From Bacillota bacterium (GTDB lineage: Bacteria > Bacillota_C > Negativicutes > Sporomusales > Sporomusaceae): a stretch of DNA of 9,700 nucleotides. Shown here piece by piece: positions 1-7,237 of the stretch (positions are counted from its first letter, which is position 1; each line of letters starts with the position of its first letter). The notes under the pieces are model-generated. The model was not told where the DNA came from and searched no databases. It saw only the letters and a program-made list of their open reading frames with translations. The stretch is taken from NCBI GenBank assembly GCA_023441125.1, contig JAEZQV010000285.1:1-9700 (forward strand). Reading direction: 5' to 3'. The position numbers and the translations under genes are program-made.

Positions 1-175
1 GTTCAGCCAGTCCCCGGACTGCCGTCGATTTGGCGGTCCCTTTTTCACCGCGGATCAATATTCCTCCCAAACGGGGATTTACCGCATGGAGCAAAAGCCC
101 CAGCTGCAGCTCCTCCTGCCCGGCCAGCGCCGCAAAAGGATAAATAATTCGCCGCTGCTTATTTGATTTTTCCAT
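1..175 (-). CDS. ChlI/BchI-type AAA+ chelatase ATPase subunit (N-terminal part, cut by window edge)
   Basis: Only the first 58 codons lie in the window; the gene continues past position 1. The start is the ATG at 175-173, preceded by GAGG (187-184) at 8-nt spacing. The peptide reads [20 protein letters not shown] and then [10 protein letters not shown] at residues 42-51. This is the Walker A loop with the GEKGTAKST wording typical of the magnesium/cobalt chelatase motor subunits ChlI, BchI and related putative cobaltochelatases. In those complexes the AAA+ ring hydrolyses ATP to drive metal insertion by the large CobN/ChlH subunit. The full-length cobN lies in the same transcription unit, two genes upstream, which fits a partnership. 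It cannot be seen whether the protein is ChlI alone (about 340 residues) or a ChlI-ChlD fusion with a VWA domain. The gap to the receptor gene is only 42 nt, with no terminator. Confidence 0.88.
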   Translation of the reverse strand, partial: MEKSNKQRRIIYPFAALAGQEELQLGLLLHAVNPRLGGILIRGEKGTAKSTAVRGLAE

Positions 176-217
176 TATTCTCGCCTCAATTTTAGCTATG
201 CTTGGCCTACAAAAAAT

Positions 218-2263
218 TTAGAATTTATGAACTAGCTCCAAATAAGTAGTACGGGGAGATGACAAATAATAGGTGTAATACTGTCTGTCGAACATATTGT
301 CTACACTAAGAGAAATCGCCGTGTCTTTCGTCATTTGATACGTAACTTTTGTATCCACCGTAAAATGTGCTTCATAGGTTCCGTAACCGGATTTACCCTG
401 TTTATCAGGAGAATTGGTTTCACTTACATAATTGCCTGTCAAATTCCCCTGCCAGCGTCCTTGCGCGTAATTTACCCCCATATTAACCATCTGTTTGGGA
501 ACATAAGCTAATTGTTTGCCTACATTAGCAGGTGCAATTGCACTGCTTACTACTTTCGCATCGGTATAGGTATAATTAACAAAACTGTTCCAGGCATCGC
601 TTAACCGTTTGGTTACACCAATTTCCAAGCCGTTAATTCTTGCTTTGTCCGAGTTGATATATACTTTTTCAGTTGTAGTCGCATTTATTTTAGTTGATTT
701 TTGATCAATGGCATCGGTAACATCATTATGAAAAATACCAAATTTAGCTACCATGGTATTGTCAGGCTGGTAGTCAAAACCCAGCTCGTAGTTTGTCGAT
801 TTTTCCGGTTTTAAAGCTGAGTTGGATTTATAGATTGTAGTAGTCGAGCCGCTGGTATTTGTCCAGTCTTTGGCAAGTTCATAGACATTAGGCGATCTAA
901 ATGCAGTACCTATTGATGAGCGAAAAGTAAGTTTATCATTCATTTTACGCACTATCCCAACCTTAGGATTAAAGCTGTTGGCGCTGCTTTCCGGAGTTGA
1001 TGTTGTCTCATATGTACTATTAGCTGTATTATACCCGTATGTGTAGGCATCATGGAATTTCCAGTCATCATATCGCCCGCCTATGTAAAGCACAGTACGG
1101 TCGCTTAGCTTATGTTCATCCTGAAGATAAAAGGAATTGGTTTCTGTTTTACCGCCAATATTCATATCCGTAGTAGCCGTAATTTTAATAGATGCTATAT
1201 CCCAGGCATTAGTCAGTGTTTTTGCAATTGAATCTGCCTCCTCTGTCCGGCGGGCATAGCCGACAGTAAGCGAATCCTTTTCCCCGAGCATGAAGTTATA
1301 CTGCAGCTCTGCCTGAGCGGTTTTCGAAGGATTCTGAGTATAACCGGTGCCCGACACATACCAGTAATCCAATTTTTTTGCCCCATAACTAACCTTTAAA
1401 GAACTGGTGTTATTGAGCTTATTCTCATAATTTACCGTCACGCTATCTTCATTTGCTTCTCCGCGGTCGGCAATGCCATTAGAAAAATATTTATATTTGT
1501 TGTTGCCTCCTGCCAGACTTAACTTACTGTTGTCATCCAGGTGAAACACCAATTTGCCATCAAATAACTCTCGCTTCATGCCATTATCGCCTTGCTGTGG
1601 CGCAGTGGGATTTGTAACATAACCGTCAACAGACGTCCTTTGCGCTGTTATAAAATAATCAATCGTTCCCGCACTTCCACTTGTATACAGCGATTGGCTA
1701 TTTGTCCCCAGTTCTCCGCTGCCAAGACGAATTATTGTTTCTTGTTTGGCTTTGTCTGTGGTGATGATATTAATTACACCCCCCATCGCATTGGAGCCAT
1801 ATAGTGCCGAGGCCGGTCCCTTAATAACCTCAATTCTTTCAATGTTTTCTGTAGGAATATTGGCAAGGCCAACCCCGCCATTATATCCGTCATTGACAGG
1901 TTGGCCATCAACCAGTATCAGCACCTGTTTTTGTTTGCCAAATCCCCGCATTGTAATCGAATCCGAACTTGAGCCGGCCACGATTCCCTTACTTTGGCGA
2001 ACATAGACACCAGGGATGCTTTTCAAGGCATCGTCTACTCTTTTTATATTCTTCTTATCCATTTCTTCCTTGGTAATAACTTCTACAGCTACCGGTACTT
2101 CTCTTATTTTTTTCTCGGTTTTTGTAGCCGATACAACTATCTGATCCAAGTCAAAGACAGGCGCCTCTTCGGCACTGGCTGTGCTCAGCAGGGCGCTGGT
2201 TCCCAATGCCATGGCCAATGCCACCGTTTTTTTGAGTAATTCCTTTCCTCTGTTTGGGTTCAT
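218..2263 (-). CDS. TonB-dependent outer-membrane receptor
   Basis: The protein has 681 residues. It starts at an ATG preceded by AGAGGAAGAAGGAT. Residues 1-31 form a signal peptide ending in ASA before EE. A TonB-box-like segment, DQIVVSATKTE, lies at residues 40-50. The plug domain follows at about 52-170, with the family hallmark IEVIKGPASALYGSNAMGGV at 144-163. The rest is a beta-barrel rich in aromatic and alternating residues and ends in a C-terminal Phe, as expected for BAM-dependent insertion. Such receptors import siderophores, heme or cobalamin across the outer membrane using TonB energy. The barrel contains FRSP (455-458) and NSALKPE (481-487), but no histidine between them, so the usual FRAP/His/NPNL signature of heme receptors is incomplete. 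The gene begins 50 nt after cobN with no terminator between, so it is probably co-transcribed with cobN and the ChlI-type gene. Substrate unknown: BtuB-like cobalamin uptake or another metal complex is possible. Confidence 0.93.
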   Translation of the reverse strand: MNPNRGKELLKKTVALAMALGTSALLSTASAEEAPVFDLDQIVVSATKTEKKIREVPVAVEVITKEEMDKKNIKRVDDALKSIPGVYVRQSKGIVAGSSSDSITMRGFGKQKQVLILVDGQPVNDGYNGGVGLANIPTENIERIEVIKGPASALYGSNAMGGVINIITTDKAKQETIIRLGSGELGTNSQSLYTSGSAGTIDYFITAQRTSVDGYVTNPTAPQQGDNGMKRELFDGKLVFHLDDNSKLSLAGGNNKYKYFSNGIADRGEANEDSVTVNYENKLNNTSSLKVSYGAKKLDYWYVSGTGYTQNPSKTAQAELQYNFMLGEKDSLTVGYARRTEEADSIAKTLTNAWDIASIKITATTDMNIGGKTETNSFYLQDEHKLSDRTVLYIGGRYDDWKFHDAYTYGYNTANSTYETTSTPESSANSFNPKVGIVRKMNDKLTFRSSIGTAFRSPNVYELAKDWTNTSGSTTTIYKSNSALKPEKSTNYELGFDYQPDNTMVAKFGIFHNDVTDAIDQKSTKINATTTEKVYINSDKARINGLEIGVTKRLSDAWNSFVNYTYTDAKVVSSAIAPANVGKQLAYVPKQMVNMGVNYAQGRWQGNLTGNYVSETNSPDKQGKSGYGTYEAHFTVDTKVTYQMTKDTAISLSVDNMFDRQYYTYYLSSPRTTYLELVHKF

Positions 2264-2313
2264 ATCCTTCTTCCTCTCTTTCGAATTTCTTCATTACAAT
2301 TTTCTTATTTTTA

Positions 2314-5300
2314 TTACCTTGCTTTATTCATTCGCATTTTCCAAGCCGGAACGTTATCAGCCGTCATAATATCAATGCTGCCGCCCTGATACCCGCCGTC
2401 AACATCGCCCATTTTCTCTTCCAGCCAGCCCTCAATCTCCATATAGGTTTCCTTGAGTTCCTCCAGTATTTCCCGGTCCGCCTCCCACAAGCCCCGTTCG
2501 GCCGCTTCCAGCAGGCGCCGGTTGATTTCTTCCAGCGCCCAGGGATTGTTTGCCGCAAACCATTCCCGCAACTTCTGATCCAGGACATAGGTTTGGGCCA
2601 GATCAGCAAAAACCCAGTCGGCCACCTCGCCGGTTGTGGCTTCCCAGCCGTACACATGCGTAATCCGCTTAGCCATATCGCCGGCTCCTTTGTAGCCATG
2701 GCGTTTCATGCCTTCAATCCAGTCCGGATTCAGAATCTTCACCCGGATGATATTGTTGATTTCTTCGGCCAGCGTCGTCACCCCCGGCCGGTCCGGGTCA
2801 CGGGTATCGCCGTAATAGGTCCTGATATCCCGGCCGCTCTCACTGCGGGCGGCGGCGGTCAAACCGCCGTAATAGGAATAATGGCAGCAACAGCCGAAAA
2901 TGTCATATTCATCGGTAGCCGCTTTATTGTAGGTCAGATCAACACTCGTCAACTGCCGCTTAAATTGCTCGCCCGCCGTCTGGCCGCCGCGGTTCTTGCC
3001 ATAGGCATAGCCGCTCCAGTGAATAAAGATGTCGGCCAGATCTTTTTCGGTTTTCCAGGCCGAAGCATGTACGGCCAGGCTGACGCCGGAACCATAGGTC
3101 TGGGGCCGACTGCCGAAGATGCGGGCTGTGGCCTGCTCCCAGGCCATAGGGGTATTCTCCCCGGCCTGCGCCAGTTGTTCCAGGGCATGCTTGCGCACGT
3201 AATTTTCCGCACAAGTTTCCTCAAGTTCGGCCACGGCGCGAATTACCTCATCCAGGTACTCAATAATGCCGGGGAAACAGTCGCGGGTTACGCCGCCGAT
3301 GCGCAGGGTTACATCAATCCGTGGCCTGCCCAGTTCTGCTACAGGCAAGATGCGGAAACCTTTCACCCGGCCGCCGGCAAGCCACTTAGGCTCCACTCCC
3401 AGCAAGGCCAGGATTTGTGCCAGTTGCTCACCGTCAGTCCACATGCAGTCGGTGGCAAACAGCACCATGCCGCAGTTTTCCGGCAGCCGGCCGGTGTCGG
3501 CTACATGCCTGGCCAGCAAGGCATCAGCCAGCTTTTGCCCTACCTGCCATGCCGCCCTGGTCGGAATCCGTTCGGGATCCGCACTGTAGAAGTTCCGGCC
3601 GGTTGGCAGGATATCAGCCCGGCCCCGGGTGATAAGCCCGGACGGACCAGCCGGCAGATAGCCGCCGTCAAAGCCGTGCAGCAAACTGTCGATCTCTTTG
3701 GAGGCGGTCAAACCGGCGTTAATCTGCTTGACCTTGGCCAGCCAGCAAGCCAGTTCATTCACTCCAGCGGGCGCCTGCAGCCGCCCGCCCATTACCCGAA
3801 CCGCCAGTTCCTCCAGGTTTGCATCGGCGTCACATTCATTAAAAATCCGGACGAAATCTTCGACAAAACGATTGGCCATATCCAGCACGGCGCCGTAGTG
3901 ATTGCCAAAATCATCATGCCACACCTGCGGGTTATCTTTTATCGCGTCATAATCGAACCCCATCAGTTCAACTATCAGCCGGATAAATGTCCTCCGGTCA
4001 CCGGGATCATGCTTTATTACGGCCTGCATAAAGCTAAGCCGGCGCTCTCCGGCCGGGACATCGCCGAAAATATGCAATCCGTCCTGATGCTGACGGTTTT
4101 TCAGTTTGGTAATCAACCCGTGAAGCTTTTCCACCACCGTGGCAAAACTGTCATGATGCTGACCGATATCTTCCCTGAGGTTGGCCTCGGCTGCTTTTTC
4201 CAGGATTATATGTTCGAGCTCATGGCTGCGGGCCGGGTCATTGTTCCTGGCCTGGAAATATTGATCCAGCATGTGTTCCAATTCTTCGATAGCGCCATAA
4301 GTGGACGCTGTCACCAGTACGGTCTGCATATGCCCGACAAGCGTTGCCCCGCTGCGGCGTTTGGCGATAGTGCCTTCCGGCGGGTTATCGGTATTATAGA
4401 TGTATAAATGCGGAATTGTCCCCAGCGTAAGTTCCGGAAAACAATTGTCAGACAGTCCTACTGATTTTCCCGGCAAAAATTCCAAATTGCCATGTGTGCC
4501 GACATGTACCAGTACATCGGCGCCCCACATATCCTCCAGATAGCGGTACGTGGCCACATACTGGTGGGTCGGCGGACAGGCCGGATCATGGAGGATTTTG
4601 CAGACCTGGCCGTCACAGCGCGCACCGGCGCAGCCCCGTTTGGGCTGACAGCAAATAACGACATTGCCGTATTCGACCCCGGTGATCAGAATGTTGCCTG
4701 CATAGACCATCGCGGCCGGTACGCCGTCCTGTTCCTCGCCCGGCGGATTGCCCCAGGTCTCAATCATCGCCTGCTGCGCCTGGACCGGAAAAGTATCAAA
4801 CCACTGCCGGTACTCGGCAGCCGTCAGATATTTGATGACGCCGCCTTTTTGCACAATTTCCTCAATGGGTGTCCAGCGAAAATCCGAGATGGCTTTGGTC
4901 CCCATGATGCGGTCAATCAGCTCCTGGCCGGATGCCGGCGGGTTTTCAACAATGTACCCGGCGGTCTGCATAGCTGCCATAATCCGGGCCACACTTGCCA
5001 GTGAATCGAGATTAGCCGCGCCGCCCACCGCCAGCTCCACGCCATGGCAGGGACTGTTATGCAGCATAATCGCCACCTTGCGTTCGGCCGTTTTTTTCCT
5101 TCTCAGCCTAATCCATTTTTCCACCCGCCGGCACAAATACCGCACCCGGCCGGCAAGCGGCAAATAACATTCCAGCGAGCCGCCGATACTGGGTTCCGGT
5201 GTCCTCTCCAGACAACCGACAACAATGGGTTCAATAACACCGTTCATCTCCGGCATGGCCACCGACATCACCAGGGTGGCGCCGCCAATCCCCTGTGGAT

Positions 5301-6183
5301 CGGCCTGCCACTCGGCCGCCGTTTTGCCATAGGTAAACAGCGCTTTGATAATCGGCACATCCAGCGTTTTCAGCAGGCTTTCTCCGGCTGGTCGGGCCGT
5401 TCGCTCGCTCTCTCCCTGTTTCACCAGCAAAAAGGACTGGAGGTCGATCAGGCAGTCAATGAGCGGACTATCCTCCTTAAAAAAACACTGGCTGATAACA
5501 TAGGCATTATCCTGTGAGCCTGTTTCCACATCGTGCCGCCCGGTACTGAAGGCCGGGATGGCGTTCAGCCCCAGTTGGTCCAGTTCACTGACCAGCGCGT
5601 CAATTGTTTCGGTATTAAAGTTCACCCACAAATGGCGGTAAAATAAAATACCTGCTGTAGGTCTGTCCGCCTGCCAGCCCGGACAATTGGCGATAAAATC
5701 GCGGGCATCATCATACAGTCGGCGGCTGCCCGGATAATAGATACCCTGCCAGGAAATTTCCGCCGGGGGAGCAACCGTCACGGCGGCGCCCAATACTTCT
5801 TTCATGATATAGAGCAGAGCATTTTTGGCATTTCCCTGGCCGCCCATGGTCAAATAACGTTGCACGGTTAACGCGGTTGCCGCACCAACGGTATTATAGG
5901 CCAGCAAACCTGGATCATAGCCAAACGCCACTGTCGGCTTTTGCACCGTTATGGTCCTGATGCCACGGCTAATTTCTTCCCAACTGCCGTTCGTGGAGGG
6001 AAAGAGAAGCACGGCATCGGCTTCAGCTTGCAGATAGTTAAGAAAACTCTCCCGGTGTGTTGCGTCCTCCAAATCACGCATACTGCACATCTTGAGCTCC
6101 AGACCGGGAATCTCCCTGGCGGCAGCCGCCAAAGGCGCCATATAACTTGTCCACATGACGGCGCCGATTCTTATTCTTCGCAC
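2314..6183 (-). CDS. cobN: CobN-type metal chelatase large subunit
   Basis: The protein has 1289 residues, the normal size for the CobN/ChlH/BchH family that binds the tetrapyrrole and carries out metal insertion with an AAA+ partner. The start is GTG (6183-6181), placed 8 nt after AGAGGAG (6198-6192); the nearby ATG is out of frame and closes after five codons. Family motifs include GTHGNLEFLPGK at residues 562-573, IPHLYIYN at 590-597, GHMQTVL at 617-623 and SGYAYGKNRGG at 1057-1067. A cysteine-rich stretch (C511, C512, C518, C523, C528, C536) lies just before the GTHG motif, and three consecutive cysteines occur at 1098-1100 ahead of a conserved YYGGLTAA segment. No signal peptide is seen, so the protein is cytoplasmic. 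The receptor and ChlI-type genes follow directly. Family membership is secure. Whether it inserts cobalt, or acts on heme or another tetrapyrrole like the CobN-like HmuS of Bacteroidetes, is open. Confidence 0.93.
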   Translation of the reverse strand: MRRIRIGAVMWTSYMAPLAAAAREIPGLELKMCSMRDLEDATHRESFLNYLQAEADAVLLFPSTNGSWEEISRGIRTITVQKPTVAFGYDPGLLAYNTVGAATALTVQRYLTMGGQGNAKNALLYIMKEVLGAAVTVAPPAEISWQGIYYPGSRRLYDDARDFIANCPGWQADRPTAGILFYRHLWVNFNTETIDALVSELDQLGLNAIPAFSTGRHDVETGSQDNAYVISQCFFKEDSPLIDCLIDLQSFLLVKQGESERTARPAGESLLKTLDVPIIKALFTYGKTAAEWQADPQGIGGATLVMSVAMPEMNGVIEPIVVGCLERTPEPSIGGSLECYLPLAGRVRYLCRRVEKWIRLRRKKTAERKVAIMLHNSPCHGVELAVGGAANLDSLASVARIMAAMQTAGYIVENPPASGQELIDRIMGTKAISDFRWTPIEEIVQKGGVIKYLTAAEYRQWFDTFPVQAQQAMIETWGNPPGEEQDGVPAAMVYAGNILITGVEYGNVVICCQPKRGCAGARCDGQVCKILHDPACPPTHQYVATYRYLEDMWGADVLVHVGTHGNLEFLPGKSVGLSDNCFPELTLGTIPHLYIYNTDNPPEGTIAKRRSGATLVGHMQTVLVTASTYGAIEELEHMLDQYFQARNNDPARSHELEHIILEKAAEANLREDIGQHHDSFATVVEKLHGLITKLKNRQHQDGLHIFGDVPAGERRLSFMQAVIKHDPGDRRTFIRLIVELMGFDYDAIKDNPQVWHDDFGNHYGAVLDMANRFVEDFVRIFNECDADANLEELAVRVMGGRLQAPAGVNELACWLAKVKQINAGLTASKEIDSLLHGFDGGYLPAGPSGLITRGRADILPTGRNFYSADPERIPTRAAWQVGQKLADALLARHVADTGRLPENCGMVLFATDCMWTDGEQLAQILALLGVEPKWLAGGRVKGFRILPVAELGRPRIDVTLRIGGVTRDCFPGIIEYLDEVIRAVAELEETCAENYVRKHALEQLAQAGENTPMAWEQATARIFGSRPQTYGSGVSLAVHASAWKTEKDLADIFIHWSGYAYGKNRGGQTAGEQFKRQLTSVDLTYNKAATDEYDIFGCCCHYSYYGGLTAAARSESGRDIRTYYGDTRDPDRPGVTTLAEEINNIIRVKILNPDWIEGMKRHGYKGAGDMAKRITHVYGWEATTGEVADWVFADLAQTYVLDQKLREWFAANNPWALEEINRRLLEAAERGLWEADREILEELKETYMEIEGWLEEKMGDVDGGYQGGSIDIMTADNVPAWKMRMNKAR

Positions 6184-6431
6184 AACATCAACTCCTCTAA
6201 ATAGCTGTTGACAAACAAAAAACCATGAAAAATAAACCGCCGGCCTGCAGCAGGCTATTTACCTTCATGGCAAAAAAATTCCGTATTCTATTCCGTCAAG
6301 GTCAGCTCGACTGCCAACAATCCCATGCCGGGTACAGTCAATAGCAAGCAGTTTCAGTTTCTTAGTACCGATGCACTTTCAATATACATCTATCTGTCGT
6401 TCAGTTTCTGACCTAAAAGCGGACAAAGGGC
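6184..6431 (-). promoter_or_regulatory. Long leader between the TPR gene and cobN
   Basis: This 248-nt stretch holds no convincing gene. On the minus strand it contains several short inverted repeats (for example TCAG-AAA-CTGA and CCC-GGCAT-GGG), a 10-mer direct repeat AGAAACTGAA at 6409-6400 and 6362-6353, and a strong hairpin with a T-tract shortly before the cobN ribosome binding site. I found no good sigma-70 promoter downstream of the hairpin and no cobalamin riboswitch consensus. It is best read as an untranslated leader or read-through region controlling cobN. This is inference from layout. Confidence 0.4.
6211..6270 (-). terminator. Terminator-like hairpin upstream of cobN (possible attenuator)
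   Basis: On the minus strand CCATGAA (6270-6264) pairs with TTCATGG (6229-6223). Inside it AAATA (6260-6256) pairs with TATTT (6234-6230), and GCCTG (6255-6251) pairs with CAGGC (6247-6243) around a CTG loop. Bulges of 3 nt and 8 nt interrupt the stem. It is followed at once by TTTTTTGTTTGT (6222-6211). This has the form of an intrinsic terminator. It could simply end the TPR transcript, but it sits only 12 nt upstream of the cobN ribosome binding site with no room for a new promoter, so conditional termination is plausible. Confidence 0.6.
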
Positions 6432-7046
6432 TTACCGCTTAGCACCTAACGACTGTAAAAGCTGTTTGGCTAACGCTCTCGCCTCCTTTTCTGCCGCCGG
6501 TACATGGGCGAGCAAAGCTTTGTAAGCCGCGACCGCCTCTTCCTTATGCGCTAATTTTTGGTAGCAAACGCCTTTTACCAGATAGGCACCCGGGCGTTGG
6601 GGACTAAGCTTTATAGCCTGGTCGAGATCCTCCAGCGCGGCCTCAAGCTCATTCTTGTAGTAATTACAGGCCCCACGCCGGAAATAGGCGTCAGCATTCC
6701 CGGGGTCCAGCCTGATGATGTTGTCATAGTCATTCCGGGCAGCATCGTACTCTTTATCTTCATAATAGGCCAACGCCCGTTCAATATAGGCCGGCACATA
6801 TGCAGGACTTAGTTCAATAGCCCGGTTAAAGTCGGCAAAAGCCAGCTCCCTCTCCTGATTATTGCGGCAGGCATGCCCGCGTTCCACATACAAAGCCGGA
6901 TTATTCGGACTGGCGGCAATGGCTCGGGTATATTCGGCGATAAGCTTCTGACCGGCATCTGGCCCGGGCTGCCCCCCGGCAGCAAAGGCAATGGCTGCAT
7001 TCGCTAGTGTCAGCATAAAAAGTAGCACGCATAACCATTTTTGCAA
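6432..7046 (-). CDS. Secreted tetratricopeptide-repeat (TPR) protein
   Basis: I start this 204-residue protein at TTG 7046-7044, because AGAGGTG (7059-7053) lies 6 nt upstream and the peptide then opens with a clean signal sequence (residues 1 to about 23, hydrophobic core CVLLFMLTLANAAIAFAA). A longer reading from ATG 7136 would run through a T-rich terminator-like hairpin and has no ribosome binding site, so it is less likely. Four regular 34-residue TPR units follow at about 50-83, 84-117, 118-151 and 152-185, with the usual A/Y/G pattern and the SPAY, DPGN and SPQR turns. The protein should sit in the periplasm and act as a protein-protein scaffold; no enzymatic motif is seen. It lies between the truncated CobN relative and cobN, with no established link to tetrapyrrole work. 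Its role in the locus is unknown. Confidence 0.85.
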   Translation of the reverse strand: MQKWLCVLLFMLTLANAAIAFAAGGQPGPDAGQKLIAEYTRAIAASPNNPALYVERGHACRNNQERELAFADFNRAIELSPAYVPAYIERALAYYEDKEYDAARNDYDNIIRLDPGNADAYFRRGACNYYKNELEAALEDLDQAIKLSPQRPGAYLVKGVCYQKLAHKEEAVAAYKALLAHVPAAEKEARALAKQLLQSLGAKR

Positions 7047-7052
7047 AACACT

Positions 7053-7059
7053 CACCTCT
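7053..7059 (-). promoter_or_regulatory. Ribosome binding site deciding the TTG start of the TPR gene
   Basis: AGAGGTG on the minus strand is spaced 6 nt from TTG 7046-7044. It supports the shorter start that exposes the signal peptide, rather than the ATG at 7136 or the GTG that overlaps this site. Confidence 0.65.
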
Positions 7060-7080
7060 TTCTTGCTGGATTTCCCCTTC

Positions 7081-7127
7081 AAAAAAAATAAAAACCAAAA
7101 AAGTTCACACCTCGAATGAGATATGAA
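7081..7127 (-). terminator. Terminator-like hairpin in the leader of the TPR gene
   Basis: On the minus strand TTCATATCTC (7127-7118) pairs with GAGGTGTGAA (7113-7104) over 10 positions, including two G-T pairs, around the tetraloop ATTC. It is followed by CTTTTTTGG and a further T-rich run to 7081. It may end transcripts of the truncated CobN relative. It lies downstream of the only good promoter for the TPR gene, so that gene needs read-through. A competing small hairpin, ATGAA-GGTT-TTCAT (7136-7123), uses the 5' arm of the terminator and could act as an antiterminator. Confidence 0.6.
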
Positions 7128-7207
7128 AACCTTCATGGCTTTCTAACTATGAACCAACTTGGCGTTAATTCACTTCCCGCTGCATTCATACAGCAGATGC
7201 TAAGTTT

Positions 7208-7237
7208 ATTATGTCACAATTTTCACTTTCTTGTCAA
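7208..7237 (-). promoter_or_regulatory. Sigma-70-type promoter for the TPR gene
   Basis: A perfect -35 box TTGACA (7237-7232) is followed, after an 18-nt spacer, by CATAAT (7213-7208). A TG dinucleotide one base before the -10 box makes it an extended -10. The predicted transcription start is near 7201. The -35 box overlaps the TGA stop codon (7236-7234) of the truncated CobN relative. The resulting leader before the TTG start would be about 155 nt. Confidence 0.65.

Noticed and set aside
2254..4407. A 717-codon open frame on the plus strand opposite cobN
   Set aside because: It mirrors the cobN codon pattern, has low-complexity Pro/Gly/Gln composition, no family features, and lies wholly antisense to a clear gene.
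6270..6375. About 36 open codons on the minus strand in the cobN leader, including LKLLAIDCTRHGIVGSRADL
   Set aside because: There is no start codon with a ribosome binding site, no recognisable family, and the region forms hairpins. It is more likely a leader RNA, though I cannot exclude a remnant of a former gene.
6184..6431. A cobalamin riboswitch upstream of cobN
   Set aside because: I looked for the B12 box and the AAGCCAGGAGACC-type core on the minus strand and found neither. A GCCACT at 8452-8447 stands alone without the rest of the element.
7046..7136. The longer TPR reading frame starting at ATG 7136
   Set aside because: It would translate the terminator-like hairpin and T-tract into a Phe-rich stretch, lacks a ribosome binding site, and buries the signal peptide behind 30 extra residues.
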